From Planctomycetia bacterium (GTDB lineage: Bacteria; Planctomycetota; Phycisphaerae; Phycisphaerales; SM1A02), in assembly GCA_005787685.1 (NCBI GenBank), contig SYAC01000041.1, positions 1 to 64,000 of the forward strand: DNA of 64,000 bases, in the 5' to 3' direction. A program made the position numbers and the translations under genes. Of the stretch, positions 35,596-44,618 are shown one piece after another; the stretch's first letter is position 1, and each line of letters starts with the position of its first letter. Below the pieces are notes generated by a model. That model ran no database searches and had not been told where the DNA came from. It saw nothing but the letters and a program-made list of their open reading frames with translations.

Positions 35596-35797
35596 GGCGT
35601 AAGGGCGATGGGGGCAGTCTTTGGAGGCAGGCCACCTTGACGGATTCGGAATCCATTCCAAATCGTACGGCTTCCGGTATCAGCCGCAGCCAAGGGGTCG
35701 GGAGAGCGGTCTCCATGCTCGTCCGACCAGTGCAAGGAGGTCCATCCACATGCCGACTAGTGCCTCTGGGGTCTAACCCCCATCGCGTGCATACGCC
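35596..35797. ncRNA. Candidate structured RNA with long-range closing helix
   Basis: The two ends pair: GGCGTA (35596-35601) with TACGCC (35792-35797), and after a small internal loop a perfect 10-bp helix GCGATGGGGG (35605-35614) with CCCCCATCGC (35777-35786). Further in, GAGGC (35624-35628) pairs with GCCTC (35762-35766), and CCTTG (35635-35639) with CAAGG (35733-35737). The interior adds local hairpins: GGATT/AATCC, and GGTCGG/CCGACC containing GAGC/GCTC. The size and helix-with-bubbles plan recall 6S RNA, but I cannot match it to that or to RNase P, SRP or tmRNA. Strand is undetermined; it lies between nrdJ and a membrane protein gene. Confidence 0.55.
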
Positions 35798-35848
35798 CAA
35801 GTCATTATCGGAGTGATGAACAACTTGGGAGATGTTTGTGAAGATGAA

Positions 35849-38800
35849 TCAACTGCAACCCATGCTGTTGCCGCAGTTCAGACATCGATAGCAAGTTCCA
35901 TTGCGAACAGTGATTGCTCCGCACACGTCACAAGCTGGAGCGTCGCCCATGAGTTGGGCATTTGATTGGTCAAGCACGGACGCTGCTTGGAAGGCGGTGC
36001 CTTCGAACTCTTCTGTGATCTTCACGGGGGCTGCCACTCCAGCCAAAGATTCGCCCGTCAATCGTCCAAGATCCGCAACTGACAATCTGCTGGCAGCAGC
36101 GTCGATCTTCGCCAGGTCTTCGAAGCTGGGGGCGTTGGACATTTGATCGGCCAAACCGCTCAATGTATTGCCAATTCCTTCCATATTCGCAAATCGATCC
36201 GCCGGCTGATTCGTGGCGCCGTCCATTCGTTGTGACCATGCAGTGTCCTCCTTGACAGGTTTGACAAATCCAGCGGTTGGAACATCCAACGTTGAATTTG
36301 AAGCCACGGCAGCTCCGCGCCGCGGCGAATTTTGTTCGCGATATCCATGAATGAATTGCATGCCCATCCAACGGAATATGTAATCCACCAAACTTTTAGC
36401 AAATGGAATTTCCGAATTCGTTGTCATGCCCATGGGTTCAAATCGCTGATGTGCGAACTTGGTCACCAGGCTTTCAACAGGCACGCCATATTGCAGCGCC
36501 ACGCTAATTGCGGTGCCAAGCGAGTCCATGAGCCCGCCAATGGTCGAACCTTCTTTGGCCATGGTGATAAACAGTTCGCCTGGTCGGCCGTCCTCGTACA
36601 AGCCGACAATCAAGTAGCCCTCATGTCCAGCCACATTGAACTTGTGCGTAATGCTGCCACGCGTTTCCGGCAAGCGGCGACGAAGCGGCCGCTCAATGAT
36701 GCGTTCAACAACGCGTTCAACAACGCGTTCCACAAATTCACCGCTGGTGTTCGTTGGCACAATCACCGATTCCGTGGCGGCGACCTCGATCACGCGGTCA
36801 ACGGTTTGCGTGCCGGATGAAACCGTCTCATGAATGACGGTGGTGGTGATGGTTGTTTCAGAGGAAAGATCCAAACCCTCCATGTCCTCGTCCTCTTGCT
36901 CCACATCCGTCTTGGTATTGAGCGGTTGGCTCAACTTGCTGCCATCGCGGTACAAGGCGTTGGCTTTCAGGCCAAGTTCCCAACTCAACCGGTAGGACGC
37001 GCCGACATCAGCAATAGTGGCTTTTGTGGGCAAATTGATGGTTTTTGAAATGGCGCCAGAGATGAAAGGTTGCGCCGCGGCCATCATGTGAATGTGGCCG
37101 TCGGGACGAATGAAGCGCGTGCCGGTTATACCGCATGTGTTGGCGCAATCAAACACAGGCAAGTGCTCTGGATTGAGCAGTGGCGTGCCTTCTACGGTTT
37201 GTGTTCCACAAATCAAACGGTTCAGGGTTTCAATTTGCTTTTTCTTTAAACCAAGTTTGCGCAAGCCGTTGAACTTGGGATCGCTCTTGGCGGCGGTGGC
37301 GTCAATACCAATATTTTCCAGGACATGCACGGGAATGCTCCAGGCGGAGAAGGCAAATCCCAATTCGAACATCATGGGCAATTGATTTTCCAACGCCACC
37401 AAGTCGTCGCCGGTGTAGCCCTTGGCGCTGAGATAGTCACGCAGCGTGGTTGTATCGTTTGTAATTTCGCCACTCACGCTTGGTAGCGCGGTGTCAATGC
37501 TGAGCGTGCCAATGACATGCGTCATAATGCGGTCGCTGATCTCATCGCTGTACCCCAACGCCTTGATGGCGGGGCGCAAACTTTGATTGGCAATCTTGAA
37601 GTAGCCGCCACCGGCGAGCTTTTTAAACTTGGTCAACGCAAAATCTGGCTCGACGCCAGTGGTATCGCAATCCATGAGCAAGCCAATGGTTCCAGTTGGC
37701 GCAATCACGGTGACTTGCGCGTTGCGGAAACCAAATTTGGTTCCAAACAACAACGCATCGTCCCAACACGCCAATGAGCGCGCCAGCATGTCGCTCGCGT
37801 TTGCAATCGAAATCGTGCCCGCCTTGAACAAGCTGTGATCAATGGAAACAGGGCGAATATCAAGCGATTCCCACTCGCTTGCGGTGCGATCCACACCGTA
37901 TGCGGCGCGTCTATGGTTGCGAATGACACGCAACATGCTCTCGCGATTTTCGCCGTAGCCATCAAACGCACCGTGTTCCGCTGCAAGCAGGGCGCTGGCG
38001 GCGTAACTGCGGCCAGTAAGAATGGCGGACAACGCCGCACACACCGCGCGACCTTGACCGCTGTCGTAGGCAATGCCGGCTTGCATAAGCATGGCGCCCA
38101 AGTTGGCGTAGCCCAAACCAAGCGTGCGATATTTCCAGCTGAGTTGGGCGATTTCCTTGGAAGGAAACGCCGCCATCATGACGCTAATTTCCAGCACCGC
38201 GGTCCACAAACTAATTGCGTGCTCATAGCCCTCAAGATCAAAGGTGCGGGATTGTGCGTTATAAAATTTCAGCAAGTTAATGCTGGCCAAGTTGCACGCG
38301 GTGTTGTCCAGGAACATGTATTCGCTGCATGGATTGCTGGCGTTAATGCGGCCACCAGCGGGGCAGGTGTGCCACGCGTTGATGGTGCTGTCGTATTGCA
38401 AGCCAGGATCGGCGCATTGCCACGCCGCGAAATTAATTTGCTGCCACAGGTCGCGCGCGGGAAGCGTCTTTGAAATTTTTCCATCGGTGCGCTGAATCAA
38501 GTTCCATTGCGCGTCGTTGTCGACGGCGTTCATGAACTCATCCGATAGGCGGATTGAGTTGTTGGAATTTTGCCCGCTGACTGTTTGATAGCACTCGCCG
38601 TTGAAATCGAAATCAAGTTTCAATTTCAAACGATTCGCAATTTCCGCCTGCTCAGGCGTGAACTTTTTAGCGCCTTCAACCAAGGCAGCCACCTTCAGTT
38701 CCTCGCGCACCTTCCAATTCACAAAGGCCTCAATATCAGGGTGATTCACGTCCAAACACACCATTTTGGCGGCGCGGCGGGTTGTTCCGCCACTCTTGAT

Positions 38801-39553
38801 TGCGCCTGCGGCGCGATCACCAATTTTCAGGAAACTCATGAGGCCGGAACTTTTTCCGCCACCTGAAAGAGGCTCATTATCGCCGCGCAGATGGCTGAAA
38901 TTGGTTCCAGTTCCCGATCCATATTTGAACAGGCGCGCCTCGCGCGTCCACAAATCCATGATGCCACCATCGCCCACAAGGTCGTCGCGCACGCTTTGAA
39001 TAAAGCACGCATGTGGTTGCGGATGGCTGTACGCATCGGTGGCTAGCGACACTTCACCGCTGGTGTGATCGGCGATCCAGTGTCCTTGCGCCGGACCGTT
39101 GATTCCATAAGCCCAGTGCAAACCTGTGTTGAACCACTGCGGACTATTTGGCGCAGCGACTTGGTTGAGCAACATCCAAGAAATTTCGTTGTAGAACGAT
39201 TGCGCATCTTGGGACGAGGCGAAGTAGCCAAACTTCTCGCCCCAATGGCGCCAACAGCCAGCCAGGCGGTGCACGACTTGTTTCACGGAACGCTCAGGAC
39301 CAAGAATAGTTTTTCCAGCCGCGTCAACTTTGTTCTTGCCACTTGCGTCCACTTGGGGCACGCCCGCCTTACGGAAATATTTACTCACCACTATGTCCGT
39401 TGCAAGTTGGCTCCAAGATGCCGGGATTTCTGCGTCATTCATTTCAAACACCGTTGATCCGTCGCTATTACTTATGCGACTGGTTCGCGTACTCCACTCA
39501 ACAGTGCTGAAGACGTCTTGTCCTGGACGAGTGAATCGTGGGGTGATCTTCAT
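35849..39553 (-). CDS. nrdJ: Adenosylcobalamin-dependent ribonucleoside-diphosphate reductase (class II)
   Basis: Makes deoxyribonucleotides using adenosylcobalamin, so it needs no oxygen and no small subunit. The 1234-residue protein contains NSPQWFNTGLHWAYG, FKYGSGTGTNFS, NPCSEYMFLDNTACNLASINLL carrying active-site residues, and APTGTIGLLMDCDTTGVEPDFAL. Residues past about 950 hold a charged linker with VVERVVERIIER and then a TSCPD-type domain, ending with a CxxC...CxxC cluster (CDVCGAITVRNGTCYRC). ATG 39553 follows AAGGA; TTG 39562 is also in frame. A cobalamin riboswitch was looked for upstream and not found. Confidence 0.96.
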   Translation of the reverse strand: MKITPRFTRPGQDVFSTVEWSTRTSRISNSDGSTVFEMNDAEIPASWSQLATDIVVSKYFRKAGVPQVDASGKNKVDAAGKTILGPERSVKQVVHRLAGCWRHWGEKFGYFASSQDAQSFYNEISWMLLNQVAAPNSPQWFNTGLHWAYGINGPAQGHWIADHTSGEVSLATDAYSHPQPHACFIQSVRDDLVGDGGIMDLWTREARLFKYGSGTGTNFSHLRGDNEPLSGGGKSSGLMSFLKIGDRAAGAIKSGGTTRRAAKMVCLDVNHPDIEAFVNWKVREELKVAALVEGAKKFTPEQAEIANRLKLKLDFDFNGECYQTVSGQNSNNSIRLSDEFMNAVDNDAQWNLIQRTDGKISKTLPARDLWQQINFAAWQCADPGLQYDSTINAWHTCPAGGRINASNPCSEYMFLDNTACNLASINLLKFYNAQSRTFDLEGYEHAISLWTAVLEISVMMAAFPSKEIAQLSWKYRTLGLGYANLGAMLMQAGIAYDSGQGRAVCAALSAILTGRSYAASALLAAEHGAFDGYGENRESMLRVIRNHRRAAYGVDRTASEWESLDIRPVSIDHSLFKAGTISIANASDMLARSLACWDDALLFGTKFGFRNAQVTVIAPTGTIGLLMDCDTTGVEPDFALTKFKKLAGGGYFKIANQSLRPAIKALGYSDEISDRIMTHVIGTLSIDTALPSVSGEITNDTTTLRDYLSAKGYTGDDLVALENQLPMMFELGFAFSAWSIPVHVLENIGIDATAAKSDPKFNGLRKLGLKKKQIETLNRLICGTQTVEGTPLLNPEHLPVFDCANTCGITGTRFIRPDGHIHMMAAAQPFISGAISKTINLPTKATIADVGASYRLSWELGLKANALYRDGSKLSQPLNTKTDVEQEDEDMEGLDLSSETTITTTVIHETVSSGTQTVDRVIEVAATESVIVPTNTSGEFVERVVERVVERIIERPLRRRLPETRGSITHKFNVAGHEGYLIVGLYEDGRPGELFITMAKEGSTIGGLMDSLGTAISVALQYGVPVESLVTKFAHQRFEPMGMTTNSEIPFAKSLVDYIFRWMGMQFIHGYREQNSPRRGAAVASNSTLDVPTAGFVKPVKEDTAWSQRMDGATNQPADRFANMEGIGNTLSGLADQMSNAPSFEDLAKIDAAASRLSVADLGRLTGESLAGVAAPVKITEEFEGTAFQAASVLDQSNAQLMGDAPACDVCGAITVRNGTCYRCLNCGNSMGCS
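36701..36736. repeat. Three 12-bp tandem repeats inside nrdJ
   Basis: GCGTTCAACAAC occurs twice head to tail, followed by the variant GCGTTCCACAAA. They encode the repeated VVER segment in the linker between the reductase core and the C-terminal domain. Confidence 0.85.
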
Positions 39554-39562
39554 GTTGCTCAA

Positions 39563-40032
39563 TCCTTAAACGAGGTGACAAAAATATGAAAACAAGAGTG
39601 ACGGGAAGATATTTATGCAAGGAGCGGTGAAAGCGGTAACAGGTGTAGAAGTTGCAAATCTGGACTCATTTTTCACAATCTTTTAAACACATTTCCACTT
39701 GTCGCGACTGCCAAATTTCTAATTGAAAATAATTCACAAAACACGCTAAAATCATAGTCAAAGCATTGGAAATTACCCCAAAAACCACGATATAATTGAA
39801 TCCTACCCCTATACTTGGGGGGCGCAAGTAGGTAGGGCACATAATGTTGTGATTTTGTAAATTGAATTTGCAAGCCTTTATTTTGTAAGTCTTTGAGTAT
39901 CGGATAATTATTTATATCCACCCCATATTTTGTGTATAAATCTTGCCTTTGGAGGTGTGCGACACAACAAATAGTGTTTTTATTACTTTTCTCTCGTAAA
40001 ACATGAATTTTTTTGGTCACTAGACTCTTGAA
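39563..40032. other. AT-rich spacer between nrdJ and the pcrA/uvrD gene
   Basis: About 470 bases visibly richer in A+T than the flanking genes, holding the start regions of two divergent genes. It contains a nested hairpin around 39805-39835 (TACTTG/CAAGTA with CCCC/GGGG alternatives). One open frame of 124 codons is listed separately. No riboswitch or transfer RNA was recognised. Confidence 0.6.
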
Positions 40033-40047
40033 GTGCTTCAAAACCAT
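39673..40047 (-). CDS. Possible small AT-rich gene of unknown function
   Basis: A 124-codon frame with an ATG start that overlaps the 5' end of the divergent helicase gene by 15 bases. In an AT-rich stretch, where stops are common, a frame this long is notable. The product is basic and aromatic (KYRGRIQLYRGFWGNFQCF) and matches no family I know. There is no clear Shine-Dalgarno. It may be chance or a relic of acquired DNA. Confidence 0.25.
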   Translation of the reverse strand: MVLKHFKSLVTKKIHVLREKSNKNTICCVAHLQRQDLYTKYGVDINNYPILKDLQNKGLQIQFTKSQHYVPYLLAPPKYRGRIQLYRGFWGNFQCFDYDFSVFCELFSIRNLAVATSGNVFKRL

Positions 40048-42288
40048 TTACTAGAAGGCTTAACTCAACCACAACGTCAAGCTGTTTTGCATGCTGACGG
40101 GCCGTTGCTGGTGCTGGCTGGGCCAGGCTCTGGAAAGACACGCGTGATTGTGCATCGCATCGCGCATTTGGTGTCGCAAGGCATTGCGCCGTGGAGCATT
40201 TTGTCTTTGACATTCACCAACAAAGCCGCCGGTGAAATGCGCAGGCGCGTTGAGTTGTTGCTGCCGCAAGATATTCCAGATCGCGGGCGGGTTTTCGCGG
40301 GAACATTTCACTCCTTTGGCGTGCGCGTGTTGCGCCGCTTCGCAGCGCAGGCGAACTTGGATCCCAATTTCAATGTGCTCGATGTGGATGATCAACGCGC
40401 TGCGTGCAAAGCCGCAATCAAGCACGCGGGTGAGAGTGACACCCGCTTTACACCTGCGAGTGTGTTGAGTGAAATTTCAAACTTGAAAAATAAATTAATC
40501 TCACCAGCCCAGGCTATTTCTTTGGCAACGGATTGGCGCAGCAAAGTTGTGGCGCGTATTTTTGACGCATATCAACAAGTGATGGCGCGCAACGCCAGTC
40601 TTGATTTTGATGATTTACTTGGGAAATTAGCGGTTTTATTGCAAACCGATCAATCCGTGCGCGAGACATTGCAGCGCCGCTTTCAATATGTGTCGGTGGA
40701 TGAATACCAAGACACCAACTTCGCGCAATTTTCAATTGTTCTGGAAATCGCAAGGGCGCACCGCAACTTGTGCGTGGTGGGCGATCCCGATCAAAGCATT
40801 TATGGTTGGCGCGGCGCCGACATTGGAAACATCCTCAACTTTGAGGAGCATTTTCCAGGCGCGAAAGTAATTCCACTTGGTGAAAATTTCCGTTCTACCA
40901 AGCCCATTGTTGACGCGGCTGCCAGTTTGATTTCCAGAAACCGCCAACGCCGGCATAAGGAATTAAAATCCATGAAGGGCGACGGCGAGTCTCCGCAGTA
41001 TGTTCGCTGCGCCGATGAGCATGCCGAGGCTGCGCTGGTTGCGGACAGAATTGCGCAAGCCACCGACCAAGGCATTCCCTGGCGTGGAATGGCTGTGTTG
41101 TATCGCATGAATTCACTCAGTCGTGTCATGGAGGAGGCGCTTCGACGCCGCTCTATTCCATACCAAGTGGTGCGTGGAACGGCGTTCTATGACCGGCGAG
41201 AAGTGAAGGATTTACTGGCATATTTGCGCCTTGCGGCCAATCCCAGCGATGACTTGGCGCTGGGGCGTATCGCCAACACCCCCACGCGCGGTTTGGGATC
41301 CACCAGTTTCGACAAGATTGAATTGTGGGCCGCCAAAAATGGCGTCACGTTGCTGGAGGGTTTGCGCCACGCAGAAAGTTCCGGCGCCACCAAGCGCGCC
41401 GCCGCCAGCGCGGTGGAGTTGGCGGCACTCATTGCGTCATGGCGCCATGCCGCTGAAAATAGTTTGCCCGACGAGCTTGGCGATTTCACGGCGCGCATTC
41501 TCAAGGAGAGCGGCTTGGAGTCCTACTACTTGTTGGCTGATCGCACCGACGCGGAGGCCGACGAGTCGCGCACTGAAAATTTGGCGCAGGTTGTCAGCGC
41601 GTCGGCGGATTTTGTGGTGGACAGGCTCAAGCGCGAAAGCGGTGGCGACATGGATGAGGCCGTTGCCCCCATGAACACATTGCTGGACGCGTTGCGCGCG
41701 TATCTGGAGCAAGTGTCGTTGGTGGCGGACTCGGACGCGTTTGATCCGGAGCTTGGCGCCGTGACGCTCATGACGCTGCACGCCTCAAAAGGGCTTGAAT
41801 TTCCATTTGTTTGCATCATTGGCGTGGAGCAGGGAAACCTGCCGCATGTGCGCAGCTTCGAAAGCACCGAGCAAATGGAGGAGGAGCGACGCTTGTTATT
41901 CGTTGGCATGACGCGTGCCGAACAAAAGCTTCTCATCACCGCGGCCGCAGTTCGCACCCAGCGCGGCACTCCTATGTCAAGTATTGAAAGTGGTTTTATT
42001 CGCGAGTTGCCCGAGGGCGTGGTTCGCGATGACCGGGTGCGTGGTCCGCGCTGGGATGAAACGGACATGGACGCCGATCAAGGTGAATCCACGCATGATG
42101 GCATTGACGCGCCGCACGGTGCAAGTGGAATGAAGGCCGGCATGCGCGTGCAACATCCGCTGTTTGGGTTGGGCGTTATTGAAACACTGTCGCCGCGTGG
42201 TAGCAGCACCATGGTGCGCGTGAAGTTTCAAAAAGTGGGCGTAAAATCTCTGGTGCTTGAATTCGCGCGGCTACAAGTTGTTGGCTAA
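40033..42288 (+). CDS. UvrD/PcrA-family ATP-dependent DNA helicase
   Basis: Superfamily 1A 3'-5' helicase for repair and replication restart. The 751-residue protein contains LTQPQRQAVLHADG (Q motif), LAGPGSGKTRV (Walker A), SLTFTNKAAGEMRRR (Ia), FDDLLGKLA, VSVDEYQDTNF (motif II), VVGDPDQSIYGWRGA (III), LGENFRSTKPI (IV), VTLMTLHASKGLEF (V) and LFVGMTRAEQKLL (VI). The C-terminus (MRVQHPLFGLGVIE) is the Tudor-like tail seen in PcrA. The start is GTG with no strong ribosome-binding site. Confidence 0.96.
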   Translation: MLQNHLLEGLTQPQRQAVLHADGPLLVLAGPGSGKTRVIVHRIAHLVSQGIAPWSILSLTFTNKAAGEMRRRVELLLPQDIPDRGRVFAGTFHSFGVRVLRRFAAQANLDPNFNVLDVDDQRAACKAAIKHAGESDTRFTPASVLSEISNLKNKLISPAQAISLATDWRSKVVARIFDAYQQVMARNASLDFDDLLGKLAVLLQTDQSVRETLQRRFQYVSVDEYQDTNFAQFSIVLEIARAHRNLCVVGDPDQSIYGWRGADIGNILNFEEHFPGAKVIPLGENFRSTKPIVDAAASLISRNRQRRHKELKSMKGDGESPQYVRCADEHAEAALVADRIAQATDQGIPWRGMAVLYRMNSLSRVMEEALRRRSIPYQVVRGTAFYDRREVKDLLAYLRLAANPSDDLALGRIANTPTRGLGSTSFDKIELWAAKNGVTLLEGLRHAESSGATKRAAASAVELAALIASWRHAAENSLPDELGDFTARILKESGLESYYLLADRTDAEADESRTENLAQVVSASADFVVDRLKRESGGDMDEAVAPMNTLLDALRAYLEQVSLVADSDAFDPELGAVTLMTLHASKGLEFPFVCIIGVEQGNLPHVRSFESTEQMEEERRLLFVGMTRAEQKLLITAAAVRTQRGTPMSSIESGFIRELPEGVVRDDRVRGPRWDETDMDADQGESTHDGIDAPHGASGMKAGMRVQHPLFGLGVIETLSPRGSSTMVRVKFQKVGVKSLVLEFARLQVVG

Positions 42289-42303
42289 CTTCATCGCTTG
42301 CAA

Positions 42304-44499
42304 TTAATTTTTACTTGTTCCAGCTGGCGCCACCGCCGCAGAAGCGCCAGTTGACACTTGATTGCACAGACCTGTTTGCGACATTAAAAACGACCAAATA
42401 TCAACGCTTTCGCGTATTCGGTTCACCAACGGTTTGCCTTGACCGTGTCCCGCCTCGCGATCTACCCACAGATAAATTGGCTTGGCGTCTTTCTGATTTG
42501 CGCACATGGCTTGCATGCGTGCCGCCATTTTGCGCGCGTGCAGTGGATGCACGCGGCTGTCATTTTCACCCGCGGTGAACATGACCGCTGGATACTTAGT
42601 GTTGGCTTTCACATTGTGGTAGGGCGAGTAGGCGCGCAACCACGCAAATTGTTTGGCGTCCTCACTTGAGCCATATTCAGGAACCCAATATTTCGCCAAC
42701 AGGAATTGTTGATAGCGCAACATGTCAAGCAACGGCACCGCGCTAATAGCCGCGGCGAACAAATCGGGTCGTTGCGTAATGGCAACGCCCGTAAGCAGTC
42801 CACCGTTGCTACCGCCTTGAATGGCCAAGTGCGAGGAGTCGGTCCATTTATTTCCAATCAGCCATTCGGCACAGGCGTAGAAGTCGTCAAAAACATTTTG
42901 CTTGTTGCCAAGCATTCCGGCTTCGTGCCAACTCTCTCCGTACTCGCCGCCGCCGCGCAAGTTGGCAACCGCGTAAATACCGCCCGCCTCGATCCACGGA
43001 ATAATGGTGGGGTTGAAGCCTGGCTCCAAACTCACGTTAAACCCGCCATATCCGTACAAAAGCGTGGGACAGGCGCCAGTGGGGGAAATACTTTTCTTGC
43101 GCACCATGAACAGCGGAACCATTGTTCCATCCTTGCTGGCCACGCGCACGCGCTCCACCATGAACTTGGAAAGATCCACTGGAATGGTTGGCTTCCACCA
43201 CACGGAAAGTGTTGGCATGGAAAGATTTTCAATTCGGTAAATCGTGCGCGGCTCGTCGTAGCTGGTGTAGCTCAGGTATGCGTCGGCGTGTTCCTCGTCG
43301 GTGCTTATGCCGGCGCTTCCCAAACCAGGCAACGGGATTTCGCCAAGCGACTTACCCGTGAAATCAAATCGCTCAAGGCGTGAGCACACATGCTTGGTGT
43401 AGCTGCCAATCATTTCGTTCAGTGAAAAACTCACGCCCTCCAGAACCTCATCTTTGCGCTCTGGAATAATCACTTTCCAATTGGCTTGCTCAGGTTGATT
43501 CAGATTCACGGCCATCAATGTTCCGTTGGACGCGTTGAGCGTGGTTTGCATGAACATCATGTCCCCGCGAACCTCCACGGGCGAAAATTTGGCGGCAATG
43601 CCAACCGCCACAGGCACAATTTTCAGATCTCTTTTGCCGCTTTGCATCCAGTTTTGAAAGTTCGCCACGGACAAATCGTTGGCTTGCCAGCCATGGCTGT
43701 AGCCCAGCATCAACCATTTGCCGTCGCGGCTCAGACCACCAAATGGAACGTCGCTTGGAGTGATCTGCTTCAATAGAATCGCGTCGCTTTCAACAGGTTG
43801 TCCCAAGGTGTGAAAGCGCACTTCGCGGCTGTATGGATCTTTGGCGTCGCGCAGCGACGAGTACAGAATGCCATCGCCCTTGGGTGTCCAAGATTCAAAG
43901 CTCACTTTGCCGGTGATCACATCGGGTAGCGCCGCGCCGGTGGCCACATCAATCACGCGCAGTTCGCTCATCTCGCTGCCCGACATGCTGCTGCCATACG
44001 CCACCAACTTTCCATCTTGGCTGGGCCGCCACCAATCAAGCGACAGCAGGCCTTTATCATTCATTGTATTTGGATCAAGTAGCACACGCGGCGCGCCGGT
44101 CGCGCTGGCGCGCGTCATAAGCACACCTTGATTTTGATCGCCACTGCGCTGGCCATAGAAAATACTTGCGCCAGCCATGACAGGCGTGCCCATACCGGGC
44201 AACTTCATAAGCGGTTCAAGTTGTGCGGCGATTGTTCCGCGGCAGGGAAGGGCGTCCAGTGCGGCGCGCGTGCGCTCAATTTGCATGGTGGTCCAGTCGG
44301 CAACCGCGGGCGAATCCTTTTCAAGCGACTCCAGCCAGCGATTTTCATCAGTGAATTGCTCGCCTTGCACGGTTTCCACAACCGGCGCCATGGCGGGAAC
44401 CATGCCTTGCTCTGGTGGCGCGGCAAATGCCAGCACGCCTACAAAAATGTTTGTCGAAAAAAGTTGGCCGATAATGACAAGAGCAATTTTTGAGATCAT
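42304..44499 (-). CDS. Prolyl oligopeptidase family serine peptidase (S9A), exported
   Basis: Cleaves short peptides after proline. The 731-residue protein has a signal peptide (VIIGQLFSTNIFVGVLAFAAP), a seven-bladed propeller region, and an alpha/beta-hydrolase domain with LYGYGGFNVS, ANLRGGGEYGESWHEAG, the nucleophile GGSNGG, aspartate in FTAGENDSRVHPLH and histidine in REAGHGQGK. It is convergent with the helicase gene, 15 bases apart. An exported form suggests degradation of scavenged peptides, alongside the other secreted peptidases here. Confidence 0.94.
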   Translation of the reverse strand: MISKIALVIIGQLFSTNIFVGVLAFAAPPEQGMVPAMAPVVETVQGEQFTDENRWLESLEKDSPAVADWTTMQIERTRAALDALPCRGTIAAQLEPLMKLPGMGTPVMAGASIFYGQRSGDQNQGVLMTRASATGAPRVLLDPNTMNDKGLLSLDWWRPSQDGKLVAYGSSMSGSEMSELRVIDVATGAALPDVITGKVSFESWTPKGDGILYSSLRDAKDPYSREVRFHTLGQPVESDAILLKQITPSDVPFGGLSRDGKWLMLGYSHGWQANDLSVANFQNWMQSGKRDLKIVPVAVGIAAKFSPVEVRGDMMFMQTTLNASNGTLMAVNLNQPEQANWKVIIPERKDEVLEGVSFSLNEMIGSYTKHVCSRLERFDFTGKSLGEIPLPGLGSAGISTDEEHADAYLSYTSYDEPRTIYRIENLSMPTLSVWWKPTIPVDLSKFMVERVRVASKDGTMVPLFMVRKKSISPTGACPTLLYGYGGFNVSLEPGFNPTIIPWIEAGGIYAVANLRGGGEYGESWHEAGMLGNKQNVFDDFYACAEWLIGNKWTDSSHLAIQGGSNGGLLTGVAITQRPDLFAAAISAVPLLDMLRYQQFLLAKYWVPEYGSSEDAKQFAWLRAYSPYHNVKANTKYPAVMFTAGENDSRVHPLHARKMAARMQAMCANQKDAKPIYLWVDREAGHGQGKPLVNRIRESVDIWSFLMSQTGLCNQVSTGASAAVAPAGTSKN

Positions 44500-44618
44500 G
44501 CATCAATTATAGAGCAAGATTTGAAGCACGAATGGCGACCTGCGCCGCGTGAAATTTAGCGCAAGAATTTTTGTGCAGATTCAAGCCTGTTTCGTGGCCT
44601 ATCCGCCACGGAAATGAC

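Noticed and set aside
35564-35816. Short open frames on both strands in the nrdJ downstream spacer
   Set aside because: The sequence is dominated by inverted repeats and the encoded peptides look random; a structured RNA explains it better.
39563-39760. Cobalamin riboswitch in front of nrdJ
   Set aside because: Expected for a B12-dependent reductase or its alternatives, but no B12-box-like sequence or fitting structure was seen.
44575-44618. CGTGGC/GCCACG hairpin after serA as a terminator
   Set aside because: No T-run follows on the minus strand, so it is not listed as a feature.
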